From: Yersinia aleksiciae
GTDB lineage: Bacteria; Pseudomonadota; Gammaproteobacteria; Enterobacterales; Enterobacteriaceae
Direction of reading: 5' to 3'
NCBI RefSeq assembly: GCF_001047675.1
Contig: NZ_CP011975.1
Coordinates: 1,776,073-1,840,072, forward strand
DNA: 64,000 bases
The translations under genes and the position numbers were made by a program. A model generated the notes under the pieces. It had not been told where the DNA came from. It worked only from the letters and a program-made list of their open reading frames with translations, and made no database searches. Below are positions 49,433 to 58,207 of this stretch, piece after piece; position 1 is the stretch's first letter; each line of letters begins with the position of its first letter.

Positions 49433-49993
49433 TTAAGAGTAAGTCAGGGTGTAAGTAGCAACAGTGCTCGCATCACCTGCAGTAGCTCCGCCATTCGGTG
49501 AATAGTATTTCGCACCAAAGTTTAATGTATTGACACCATCACGTAAGTTCACCGCGCTTGAGGCTTCACCTAATTTAACAGCCGTGCCCTCTTCGTTATA
49601 AAGGCGAACAGCTACATTCTGCGCAGTACCAGTACCGCCATTTGAACCTACTGCCAAGCTGGTAGGATCATCATTATTTGGCGTGCCACTGAAGGTGACG
49701 GCAACATCCTGGGAGACTGAAGAGTCGCAATCTTCCAAAACAATAGAGAATTTCTTCAGCGTTGGTGCTTCACTGGCTGCGGCACTCAAAGTCGCAGCTC
49801 TTACCTGCCCCATATCTACGTTAATGTTAGCGCTGTTGCTACTCACGGCGCAGGCGGTAGTCACAACGGAACCGTTAAAATTAATGGTTCCACCTGCAAC
49901 TTCCGCAGCAAAGGAAGAGGCCGCCAGAGGAATCAGTGCTAACAAGCTGCACGGTAACAGCTTCTTGGCCAGAGATTTATTATGTACTTTCAT
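49433..49993 (-). CDS. Major fimbrial subunit (type 1 FimA-like pilin)
   Basis: This 186-residue pilin has a signal peptide (about 1-29, ending SSFAA) and a donor strand GGTINFNGSVV. A disulfide pair (TTACAVS and LEDCDSS) and the C-terminal VATYTLTYS with penultimate tyrosine match type 1 pilins. It is the first gene of the operon, with the intercistronic gap of 62 bases typical of the major subunit. A GAAGGTAT site precedes the ATG. Confidence 0.92.
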   Translation of the reverse strand: MKVHNKSLAKKLLPCSLLALIPLAASSFAAEVAGGTINFNGSVVTTACAVSSNSANINVDMGQVRAATLSAAASEAPTLKKFSIVLEDCDSSVSQDVAVTFSGTPNNDDPTSLAVGSNGGTGTAQNVAVRLYNEEGTAVKLGEASSAVNLRDGVNTLNFGAKYYSPNGGATAGDASTVATYTLTYS

Positions 49994-50303
49994 GTGAATA
50001 CCTTCTATATATTGATGTTGTGAAAAATAAGATAAAGTTAACCTTAAACAAAACAGTAAATCTGTTCTGTTTTTAATATTCGGTTATATTAGCGAAGTCT
50101 ATTTTAAATGCCGTTAGAATACACTTCGATAAAACTCCCACCCCTGACGGGGTATTTACGAACACGAAATGCAAATTTTATTATCAAGCTAGATGTTATA
50201 TATCCCATAAGGGGTTACAATTAAATCCAATACTTCAGATGCTATTAGCTAGCTAGAATCATTGCAGGATCAATCGCACAGCCAACTGAAGCAACTCTAG
50301 TTG
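49994..50303. promoter_or_regulatory. Fimbrial operon promoter region with CTGTT motifs
   Basis: This 310-base AT-rich spacer contains AACAG-TAAAT-CTGTT-CTGTT at 50052-50071, about 60-80 bases before the pilin start. The same half-site appears as a palindrome upstream of the MarT-like gene. No pair of long inverted repeats of the fimS type was seen, so invertible-promoter control is unlikely. Confidence 0.4.
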
Positions 50304-50699
50304 CTACGAAATTAGGCGATAAAACAATGGTGTAACAGTATGAATTTTTAACGAATAACCAACCTTTCCAACATTAATAATAAAATCCTGATTTAAACCA
50401 ATCGAAGTTAGTTTGAATTTTAATTCTCGTATCGTTTTCCATAATTGCTGACTAGATGCAACCAGGTTATGGTCTTCCCACACTTCCTTTAGGAAAGTTT
50501 CTTTTGAAACTGTGTGTTCACCTTTAGACACTCGAGTTAAAAGACATTTCAAAAACCTTACCATCACATCATTGAGGGCAACGGCACCCACAATCATTGA
50601 GCGCTCAGGAAACACTGCCGAGATTCTCGTTAATCTTTTATTGGCAATATCAAATTGAATATCATCATCAATAATAAAACCAAAAAGTCCATTTTCCAT
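50304..50699 (-). CDS. Soluble winged-helix regulator next to the fimbrial operon
   Basis: This 131-residue protein holds an OmpR/PhoB-type winged helix (about 40-120), including FLKEVWEDHNLVASSQQLWK and FIINVGKVGYSLKI. That pattern is shared with the DNA-binding domains of ToxR/CadC-like regulators, but no membrane segment or receiver domain is present. It is on the same strand as the fimbrial genes and upstream of them, so it may regulate them (inference). Base composition is AT-rich like its surroundings. Confidence 0.7.
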   Translation of the reverse strand: MENGLFGFIIDDDIQFDIANKRLTRISAVFPERSMIVGAVALNDVMVRFLKCLLTRVSKGEHTVSKETFLKEVWEDHNLVASSQQLWKTIRELKFKLTSIGLNQDFIINVGKVGYSLKIHTVTPLFYRLIS

Positions 50700-51453
50700 A
50701 AATCATACAGCCTTATTCAAATACGTATAGTATTCAATTTCCATTCCGATTGGTTATTAATGATATAGGGTATCCTCATCTCAAAGCAATCACATACATA
50801 TGGCAAAGTATTTTCATGCCAACTTGGTATTTTTAGTATTTTTTATTATCATTCTGCATATTGCAGTTAATTTGTTCATTTATGTGTAAATTATTGGTTT
50901 TTTCATCTTAAAATCTCTCCACTTTTCTTGCTAGCATAAAAAGTTATTTTAATGTATATTTCCAGTGTTAACCCCTGGTAGTCATAGGGTTTTATCAAAA
51001 ATATGATGAAAGCATCATTCTATGAAGCTAAAACCCATAAGTAATCTGTTATAACAGACAGTATCGTTGATACGTCATCTGCTATTTTGTTGCAGTACTC
51101 CTCCTCAATTCATTCTGTCATACAACAGTCTTTTCGCTCGTTCTGTTGTGTGAGATGAATACTAAGAGACAATCTGGAATTATCGTAATTAACTTTTTTT
51201 AATTAATTTTATTTAAGTTTATTAAAACTTATGTTTAGTTAATTCTAGGTAGGAAGATTCTACCAGCAAGGCATAGAGTTCATGGCTAAAGAATAGGGAG
51301 AGCCATTGATAGAGACAATCTAACCACTTGTTTTAATTTAATTAATTTATCTTATTAATAAATTTCGCCTTTCCCATTAGATATTGAATTACACTTAAAT
51401 AAGGCAGAATTTATCCACAGTAGAATAATTTATTTTTAATCAGGGTATTAAAA
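50700..51453. promoter_or_regulatory. AT-rich divergent spacer with TCTGTT palindrome
   Basis: This spacer of 750 bases lies between the two winged-helix genes. It contains a perfect 14-base palindrome TCTGTTATAACAGA at 51045-51058 and further TCTGT motifs at 51114 and 51142. No gene was recognised. The AT content is high enough to expect H-NS silencing, though this is only inference. Confidence 0.4.
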
Positions 51454-52290
51454 ATGCACACTAAATTTATTATTAATGGCAAGGTTTGCTTTTTATCTGA
51501 TGAGCATCGATTGGAGCCGATAGGAGAGCAAGGGTCTGCCATTTCTTTGAACGTACCTGCTAGTCGGTGTTTATTATTACTACTTCAACGCAAAGGAAGC
51601 GTTATCAGTCAAAGTGACTTTGTTTATGAAGTTTGGGAAAGTAAAGGACAGTTTGCTAATGCCAATACCTATTTTCAAAATATACATTTATTACGCAAGG
51701 CTTTGAAGAATTCTGGCATTGAAGAAAACATCATTAAAACGGTACCAAAGGAAGGGATCCGATTTACAGGCACAGTAACATACCTCAATGAAGACAATTC
51801 AGGATCTACTACTGAGTCCACGGAGGACGATACAAGGAATATCTCCACCAAAGCATCAACGGATATACTGACTCCCGACGTGATTGATGTGGAAATAGAG
51901 CCACCATCCATGCCACTCTTTTCTAGTCAGATTATTTTATATGTCAAAATTTTTTTGATACTCAGTCTATTGAGTGTGTTCATTTCTCTTTTGTTAAACT
52001 TCCAGAATGACACCAGCCAAAACGCAGAATTTTTTTCAAACTATCAGCTAATTGGTGAAGTGAACCAGTGTAAGGTTTATGCCAGCAATACATCTATTCT
52101 GTGGCCCCGTAACGAGTATTTAAATTTCATCCATAATAAAAACATTCATTGCCAACCCGAACAGGTAGCCTACATAACGATAAATATATTTAGAACACGT
52201 GTACTCATCCATGTTTGTGATGAAAGCGTGAGTAATACTACATCCTGCTTAACAAAACTATATATTATAGAGAGTAAAAATGAACGGTAA
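51454..52290 (+). CDS. Membrane-bound winged-helix regulator (ToxR/CadC/MarT-like)
   Basis: This 278-residue protein has a cytoplasmic winged-helix domain (about 5-105; NTYFQNIHLLRKAL is the recognition region and TVPKEGIRFTGTV the wing). An acidic serine/threonine-rich linker (110-155), one transmembrane helix (about 158-182) and a periplasmic domain of about 95 residues with four cysteines follow. The layout is that of ToxR, CadC and MarT, which sense envelope conditions and bind DNA directly. It overlaps the next gene by 11 bases, as such regulators do with their membrane partners. The probable target is the neighbouring fimbrial operon. Confidence 0.82.
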   Translation: MHTKFIINGKVCFLSDEHRLEPIGEQGSAISLNVPASRCLLLLLQRKGSVISQSDFVYEVWESKGQFANANTYFQNIHLLRKALKNSGIEENIIKTVPKEGIRFTGTVTYLNEDNSGSTTESTEDDTRNISTKASTDILTPDVIDVEIEPPSMPLFSSQIILYVKIFLILSLLSVFISLLLNFQNDTSQNAEFFSNYQLIGEVNQCKVYASNTSILWPRNEYLNFIHNKNIHCQPEQVAYITINIFRTRVLIHVCDESVSNTTSCLTKLYIIESKNER

Positions 52291-52741
52291 AAGGACGCTC
52301 ATTCTATTTGCCTTTTTAGTGGTGCTCGCCTTTTCTCCTTATATCGCAAAGGTAGTCTATCACTATCATTCAGATCACTTCTCATGCAAGGGGAGAATCA
52401 ACTTCATCTATGATGACACAAGCTATAACGCACAAGTTAAATACACTTTTGATGGTGATAAGGGTGAAGTAGTCGCCGTGGGTGAACTCAGCAAATCAGG
52501 AAAGATGATCCGACGAATCTCGCAGCAATTATCATTTAATTACACTCGTCATGGTAATGAAATTGTTATGTTATCTACAAATTCAGCATTGAACGATGAC
52601 CAAGCTAGAATGCTGGTTTCGTTCGTTCCTGATTTCTATCTATTTAAAGATCGAGGGTTGCGGATCCGCATTTATCAGCAAGGAGATGGGTATGTCTTTA
52701 CAACCTTCAATATTCCAGTCTTTATCTGTACTAGAATATAA
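52280..52741 (+). CDS. FidL-like inner-membrane partner of the regulator
   Basis: This 153-residue protein has one N-terminal transmembrane segment (about 5-24) and a periplasmic domain with two cysteines (FSCKG near 36 and FICTR near the end). The start FSCKGRINFIYDD and the overall plan resemble FidL-like proteins encoded beside MarT-type regulators. In analogy to ToxS it may stabilise the regulator. It overlaps the regulator gene by 11 bases, so coupled translation is expected. Confidence 0.7.
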   Translation: MNGKRTLILFAFLVVLAFSPYIAKVVYHYHSDHFSCKGRINFIYDDTSYNAQVKYTFDGDKGEVVAVGELSKSGKMIRRISQQLSFNYTRHGNEIVMLSTNSALNDDQARMLVSFVPDFYLFKDRGLRIRIYQQGDGYVFTTFNIPVFICTRI

Positions 52742-52943
52742 TGCACCCTCGTAATTTTATTACAGTAATACCGTTTGTAAGTCATAGCAATTTCTAAAAG
52801 CTAGCTACTGTGCAGAAACAGTAAAGTCGGCCCGTAAGGGTAAAATTGGACAATAAAATGTGACCACCAAGACAACGTCAACTGAGGTAGATGGCGATCA
52901 GCAACCGTCCGTTACTCACCGTTGATACCTGCCAGTGCCAAAA
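52742..52943. other. Non-coding stretch after the FidL-like gene
   Basis: About 200 bases show no gene, repeat or clear terminator. It may include decayed sequence from the adjacent broken gene. Confidence 0.4.
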
Positions 52944-52976
52944 AATAAGCCTCATCAGGAAATGATGAGGCTTATT
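52944..52976 (-). terminator. Strong terminator after the broken small gene
   Basis: A perfect 12-bp stem, AATAAGCCTCAT with ATGAGGCTTATT around a 9-base loop, is followed on the minus strand by TTTTT. It begins three bases after the stop codon at 52979-52981, which ties it to that gene. Confidence 0.85.
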
Positions 52977-52978
52977 GG

Positions 52979-53202
52979 TCATATTGGTGCAGTAATGACC
53001 TCCGTTACAACAGCTGAAGTCGAACTCGGTGCCATAACCGGATTATCGGCCAGAATGGCGTAAACCGGAGCCAGGTCATGCCACTCTTCAAGCCGTCGTT
53101 GGTGGATCAACCAGCAGGTTATCGCAGCACGATACCGATAATGCTTGAGCTATGACGATCGCTAAGGACGAGCGAAACTAAAAACATTTCACGGGTCAAC
53201 AT
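52979..53202 (-). pseudogene. Broken or very small gene with a strong ribosome-binding site
   Basis: AAGGAGG stands seven bases before ATG 53202. The first frame gives 27 residues (MLTREMFLVSLVLSDRHSSS and seven more) and stops at 53119. A second frame, open from 53149 to the stop at 52979, gives 56 residues including TCWLIHQRRLEEWHDLAPVY and ends just before a strong terminator. The two overlap in different frames, so this looks like a gene of roughly 70 codons broken by a frameshift. The alternative is that only the 27-residue peptide is real. The product was not recognised. Confidence 0.4.
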
Positions 53203-53305
53203 GGCAATCCTCCTTATATAACATTGGGGTATGAATAACCTGATTATATTGAGGAGGTTGTTATTTAGTCTACCCTTTCTATATCCCATTATTATTTCGA
53301 GACTT

Positions 53306-54523
53306 TCACTCACTCCCGCTTTTAGCGGACACTGCCTGCGCACAAGCCCAGGCGGAACTCCAGGCCCATTGGAAGTTGTACCCTCCTAACCAGCCGGTGA
53401 CGTCAACTACTTCGCCAATAAAGTACAATCCCGGCACTTTATGGGCTTCCATCGTCTTGGATGAGAGCTCCTGAGTGTCTACGCCGCCAATGGTGACCTC
53501 GGCAGTTCGGTAGCCTTCTGTCCCATTGGGTTGTACGCGCCATTGCTGGAGATGGGCCACCAGCACTGCCTGCTGCGGTGCATTTAATTGCTTCAAGGTG
53601 ACATCCGGCAGTTGCTCCAATGTCTGAAGGCACTCCACCAAGCGCTTGGGTAACAGTTGGGCCAAGGTATTCTTCAGCGTCTGATTAGGATGCGCTTGCC
53701 GCTCGTTGTTTAGGAAAGCGTCCAGATCAGTGTCAGGAAGTAAGTTAATGCTCACATACTCGCCAGCCTGCCAATAGCTTGATAACTGCAAAATAGCCGG
53801 GCCAGAAAGTCCACGATGGGTAAATAAAATACTCTCGCGGAAGCTAACACCATTTTCTGCCGTGACCACCGCCGGGACTGAAACACCAGATAGCGTTTGC
53901 AGGTGTTCCAACAAGGGTTTATGCAAGGTAAAAGGCACCAATGCCGCGCGGGTTGGCAACACTTTCAAACCAAACTGCTCTGCCAGCTTATAACCGAATG
54001 GAGAAGCGCCAAGGCCAGGCATTGATAGCCCACCAGAAGCGACAACAAGTGAGTGAGTGCTCACTTTTAAATCATTAATCTGGAGCAAAAAGCCCGCTTC
54101 GCTTTTTTCAACTGACAGCACATCACTGCGCAATCTGATCGTCACCTGCCCCAATTCACACTCTTTCAGCAGAAGTTCCACCACTTGCTGCGCGGAATCA
54201 TCACAAAAAAGTTGCCCCAGAGTCTTCTCATGCCAGGCGATGCCATGGCGATTCATCAGATCAATAAAATCCCATTGGGTATAACGCGCCAAGGCAGATT
54301 TACAGAAATGAGGGTTCTGTGACAGGTAAGCGGCAGGTTCTGCATACATATTGGTGAAATTACAGCGGCCACCACCGGACATCAATATTTTGCGCCCTGC
54401 TTTTTTGCCATTATCGACCAATAGCACCCGACACCCTGCTTGCCCGGCCTGAGCGGCACAAAATAGCCCCGCAGCACCTGCACCTATCACGACCACATCA
54501 AACTGTTCCACACTGGGCCTCAC
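53306..54523 (-). CDS. yhiN: YhiN, HI0933-family FAD/NAD(P)-binding oxidoreductase
   Basis: This 405-residue flavoprotein is near E. coli YhiN (400 aa). The N-terminal FAD-binding motif is VVIGAGAAGLFCAAQAGQAG, followed by GRKILMSGGGRCNFTN, the family signature. The C-terminus has GLYFIGEVVDVTGWLGGYNF. The substrate is not known. It is divergent from pitA, as in E. coli. Confidence 0.94.
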   Translation of the reverse strand: MRPSVEQFDVVVIGAGAAGLFCAAQAGQAGCRVLLVDNGKKAGRKILMSGGGRCNFTNMYAEPAAYLSQNPHFCKSALARYTQWDFIDLMNRHGIAWHEKTLGQLFCDDSAQQVVELLLKECELGQVTIRLRSDVLSVEKSEAGFLLQINDLKVSTHSLVVASGGLSMPGLGASPFGYKLAEQFGLKVLPTRAALVPFTLHKPLLEHLQTLSGVSVPAVVTAENGVSFRESILFTHRGLSGPAILQLSSYWQAGEYVSINLLPDTDLDAFLNNERQAHPNQTLKNTLAQLLPKRLVECLQTLEQLPDVTLKQLNAPQQAVLVAHLQQWRVQPNGTEGYRTAEVTIGGVDTQELSSKTMEAHKVPGLYFIGEVVDVTGWLGGYNFQWAWSSAWACAQAVSAKSGSE

Positions 54524-54822
54524 TGAGTAAAATCATCATTGCTGCAAAATTGCCCATATTTGGCTGCTTATTATATTGTTTAGGGCATTCAACCGACAAA
54601 TTAGCGGCGGGGGATTGTAAGTCGCTGGCTGGAAGATCGCCATAGTAAGAAAATGTCTCATACGGTAAAATTAAGTAACTTGCTGATATAACATACATAT
54701 GTGGCTTAAAAAGAGCAGTTCGTCTGCGGTCATGTCAAAAAAAGGTCATATTTTCCTTTTCCCCACCCCCCATTGTCACTGATAATGCGCCGCGTTCATG
54801 TCCACAAACTGGCGTAACGCTT

Positions 54823-56319
54823 ATGCTACATCTTTTCGCTGGCCTGGATTTCCATACCGGCCTTATGTTAGTTCTTGCTTTGATGTTCGTGCTGTTTTAC
54901 GAAGCCATTAATGGTTTTCATGATACAGCCAATGCGGTTGCGACCGTAATCTATACCCGTGCCATGCGTTCACAGGTTGCTGTTGTGATGGCAGGGGTGT
55001 TTAACTTCCTCGGCGTGATGCTGGGCGGTTTGAGCGTGGCTTACGCCATTGTTCACTTATTGCCTACTGATCTGCTGTTAAACGTCAGTTCGGCACATGG
55101 GTTGGCTATGGTCTTCTCCATGCTACTGGCGGCGATTATCTGGAATTTGGGCACCTGGTATTTCGGTATCCCAGCCTCCAGTTCTCATACGCTGATTGGT
55201 GCTATCATCGGCATTGGTTTAACCAATGCATTAATGACCAGTACATCCGTTGTCGATGCGCTGAACGTTCCTAAGATGATTCAAATCTTCCTGTCATTGA
55301 TCTTATCCCCGATTGTGGGTCTGGTTATTGCCGGTTTGATGGTGTTCCTGTTACGTCGTTACTGGAACGGAACCAAGAAGCAGCAACGTATTCACCTGAC
55401 ACCCGCTGAGCGTGAAAAGAAAGACGGTAAACGTAAACCGCCATTCTGGACCCGTACAGCGCTGATCATCTCGGCTATCGGTGTGAGTTTCTCTCATGGC
55501 GCTAACGATGGTCAGAAAGGGATTGGCTTGATCATGCTGGTATTAATCGGCGTGGCTCCGGCTGGGTTTGTCGTGAATATGAATGCAACCGGTTATGATA
55601 TTGCCCGCACCCGCGATGCAGTAACTCATCTGCAACAATATTATCAGCAACATGTTGAGGTATTGCCTCATGCCGTCGCGCTGAAACCACTGGTACCGAC
55701 ACCAGAAACCTTGCCAAATACACCTGCACAGTTCCACTGTGATAGCTCACGCGCCATGATAGCCATTGATCATGCGCAAACTCTGCTGGCCAATCTGCAA
55801 AGCTATGACAACTTAACGGTTGATCAACGCAGCCATATGCGTCGCTTGCTGATGTGTGTCGCAGAAACGGCTGGGACTGTTGCCAAGCTGCCAGAAACCA
55901 GTGCTGAAGACCGTCGTTTCCTCAATAATCTACGTACTGATTTGCTGGAAACTGTGGAATACGCACCGACCTGGATTATCGTTGCCGTCGCTCTGGCCCT
56001 CTCTTTGGGGACCATGATTGGCTGGAAACGTGTTGCTGTGACAATTGGTGAGAAAATCGGTAAGAAAGGCATGACCTACGCGCAAGGGGTTTCGGCCCAG
56101 ATGACTGCGGCGGTTTCCATCGGGATTGCCAGTTATACCGGTATGCCCGTATCGACAACGCAGGTGCTCTCTTCAGCTGTTGCCGGGACCATGTTGGTTG
56201 ATGGCGGTGGTGTGCAGAGTAAGACGGTTAAGAACATTATGTTGGCATGGGTATTAACCCTACCGATCTCTATTCTTCTTTCCGGTGGGTTATACTGGGT
56301 CGCATTGAAGTTTATTTAA
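54823..56319 (+). CDS. pitA: PitA low-affinity inorganic phosphate (metal-phosphate) transporter
   Basis: This 498-residue transporter of the PiT family resembles E. coli PitA (499 aa), which imports metal-phosphate with protons. Family repeats are seen at both ends: [20 protein letters not shown] near the N-terminus and the central [21 protein letters not shown] long hydrophilic loop (about 250-365) interrupts the membrane segments. The region [16 protein letters not shown] is conserved. It ends before a terminator shared with uspB. Confidence 0.96.
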   Translation: MLHLFAGLDFHTGLMLVLALMFVLFYEAINGFHDTANAVATVIYTRAMRSQVAVVMAGVFNFLGVMLGGLSVAYAIVHLLPTDLLLNVSSAHGLAMVFSMLLAAIIWNLGTWYFGIPASSSHTLIGAIIGIGLTNALMTSTSVVDALNVPKMIQIFLSLILSPIVGLVIAGLMVFLLRRYWNGTKKQQRIHLTPAEREKKDGKRKPPFWTRTALIISAIGVSFSHGANDGQKGIGLIMLVLIGVAPAGFVVNMNATGYDIARTRDAVTHLQQYYQQHVEVLPHAVALKPLVPTPETLPNTPAQFHCDSSRAMIAIDHAQTLLANLQSYDNLTVDQRSHMRRLLMCVAETAGTVAKLPETSAEDRRFLNNLRTDLLETVEYAPTWIIVAVALALSLGTMIGWKRVAVTIGEKIGKKGMTYAQGVSAQMTAAVSIGIASYTGMPVSTTQVLSSAVAGTMLVDGGGVQSKTVKNIMLAWVLTLPISILLSGGLYWVALKFI

Positions 56320-56412
56320 GCCAAGCGAGACGTTTTACTATCACCGTGCGTCTATATTCAACACGATGATAATATCGGACGGTGCATAGCACTGAACGGT
56401 GGTAATAAGCAA

Positions 56413-56440
56413 AAAGGCGGCCTTAACAGGTCGCCTTTTT
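56413..56440. terminator. Terminator between pitA and uspB
   Basis: AAGGCGGCC pairs with GGTCGCCTT (one mismatch) around TTAACA. It is followed by TTT on the plus strand and preceded by AAA, so it can act in both directions between convergent genes. Confidence 0.8.
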
Positions 56441-56466
56441 AAATCCTTCTCTGCCCATCATTCATG

Positions 56467-56802
56467 CTAATACCACAAGATTAACCCCATCAGACTCACT
56501 ACGACCAAACCACACAATGCACTGGTCAGTATAAATTGCCCACGTAACCGCTCACAGCGGCGGATAAACTCTGGATCATGATGATCGAGATAGCGTTGAG
56601 TAAAAATGTAACCCACTAACCTAATCTGTTTGCTCGGCTGACCGTGGGAGGTAAAAAATCCACCGCCATCAACATATTGATACAGCAACGGGTCGCAGCC
56701 ACGTAATACCACTAACAAAGCACGTAGTGATGAATAATAACGTGCCATATTAATCACACATACCACACACAAAGCCCAAAAAAGCGCGACGGTACTGATC
56801 AT
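56467..56802 (-). CDS. uspB: UspB universal stress protein B
   Basis: This 111-residue inner-membrane protein has two hydrophobic segments (about 1-20 and 88-110) and the length of E. coli UspB. The middle part [20 protein letters not shown] is highly conserved. In E. coli it is induced in stationary phase by sigma S and linked to ethanol resistance. ATG 56802 lies six bases after GGGAGG; an ATG two codons earlier touches that site and is less likely. It is divergent from uspA. Confidence 0.95.
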   Translation of the reverse strand: MISTVALFWALCVVCVINMARYYSSLRALLVVLRGCDPLLYQYVDGGGFFTSHGQPSKQIRLVGYIFTQRYLDHHDPEFIRRCERLRGQFILTSALCGLVVVSLMGLILWY

Positions 56803-57501
56803 AATCATCCTCCCAGCGATATTTCACACATTGGGTCAGTTACCTGAACCTTTGCGCTATCGCTCACTCTAGCCGATACAAACACCCCCAGGGCCTAAAA
56901 AACCACCCCCTATCGTTCGCTTTCTCATGGTGGTTCGACGTGTTATTCGCTCGACACCGCATCCGAACGTGTAGGACTCCCTTTATGAGTGTAGGAAATG
57001 AAATGGGAAATAGCCTGATAATCTCTAAATTATGCCTATTTGAGCCTTTGTTAACTATCGATTAGCACTAACTTATACTGAATCTTACTTGCTGGAAACG
57101 CGTTATATTCACACAAAAACCGCTCAAACATTAATCTCACTTAACTAAATTAGATTAACTTGACTGCAGCTTTTACTGAATTATATTTGCATCACAAATA
57201 TGAAATTCCGTTCATTGGGGTACTTTATCAGCGCTATACTTAAGATAATGATCTGTTTCAAATTCGAGTGACCGGATAAGGTTCCGAGGCTATAAACAGC
57301 AGAATTGAGTTACACCTCGGCACAAATAGATGTAAAACGACATAGGGTTACTTTAGTGATCATCGTCAAAACAGTGTGTTGTGATCCGTGAAACACTTCA
57401 GTTAGGGGTCATAATGCTACTATGTCGATATCGCGTTAGCACCCGTTCAACAGTTGAATGTTTGCTTACCCATTAATTAACATTATGGAAGGAGTTTACT
57501 T
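56803..57501. promoter_or_regulatory. Divergent uspB / uspA regulatory region
   Basis: These 700 bases carry no gene on either strand and must hold the uspA and uspB promoters. An AACCAC/GTGGTT-armed hairpin lies near 56900-56935. No operator could be assigned. Confidence 0.5.
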
Positions 57502-57948
57502 ATGGCTTACAAACACATTCTGATTGCGGTTGACCTATCTCCGGAAAGCAAGGTGTTGGTGGAAAAAGCGGTCTCCATGGCTAAACCGTACAATGCCAAA
57601 GTTTCCCTGATCCATGTCGATGTTAACTACTCAGATCTTTATACCGGCTTGATCGACGTTAATCTTGGCGATATGCAAAAACGCATCTCGGAAGAAACAC
57701 ATAATGCGCTCACTGAGCTTTCACAGAATGCGGGCTACCCGATTGAGCAAACGCTGAGTGGTAGCGGTGACTTGGGTCAAGTGCTGGTTGATGCCATTAA
57801 GAAATATGATATGGACTTGGTATTATGCGGCCATCATCAGGACTTCTGGAGTAAGTTGATGTCTTCAGCGCGTCAGCTGATCAACACCGTGCATGTCGAT
57901 ATGTTGATCGTGCCTCTGCGCGATGACGAAAATGGCGAAGACGATTAA
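57502..57948 (+). CDS. uspA: UspA universal stress protein A
   Basis: This 148-residue cytoplasmic protein of the Usp fold is nearly identical to E. coli UspA (144 aa) over most of its length, with four extra acidic residues at the end. The start [20 protein letters not shown] and [20 protein letters not shown] are diagnostic. UspA accumulates on growth arrest and many stresses; its biochemical role is unclear. A GGAAGGAG site precedes the ATG and a strong terminator follows. Confidence 0.97.
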   Translation: MAYKHILIAVDLSPESKVLVEKAVSMAKPYNAKVSLIHVDVNYSDLYTGLIDVNLGDMQKRISEETHNALTELSQNAGYPIEQTLSGSGDLGQVLVDAIKKYDMDLVLCGHHQDFWSKLMSSARQLINTVHVDMLIVPLRDDENGEDD

Positions 57949-57983
57949 GCGTCCGTTCAATCTAGCTTAACGTTGTCACCGCT

Positions 57984-58010
57984 AACGCCCGCCTTTTGCG
58001 GGCGTTTTTT
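57984..58010 (+). terminator. Terminator of uspA
   Basis: ACGCCCGC pairs with GCGGGCGT and is followed by a run of seven T, 35 bases after the uspA stop. Confidence 0.92.
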
Positions 58011-58207
58011 TATGGTGCTTTTGCTGGTATACCCCATCGCCACTCATTGATAACCCTGCTAACTTTTTCTCAAAATCCCTTGCTGTATGAATATAAACCA
58101 ATGATATAGTCGATGACGCACAACATCGTCTCCTGACTATTTTTATAAAAATAATAGTTAGAAATAATTATCAGGAGAGTCTTAATTGGTACAAGGAATG
58201 ATTAGTA

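Noticed and set aside
49994..50303. Invertible fimbrial promoter (fimS-like)
   Set aside because: No pair of inverted repeats flanking a promoter segment and no site-specific recombinase gene was found.
54728..54749. Pho box upstream of pitA
   Set aside because: Two GGTCAT copies occur, but they are 16 bases apart instead of the 11-base period of PhoB sites, and pitA is not usually PhoB-controlled.
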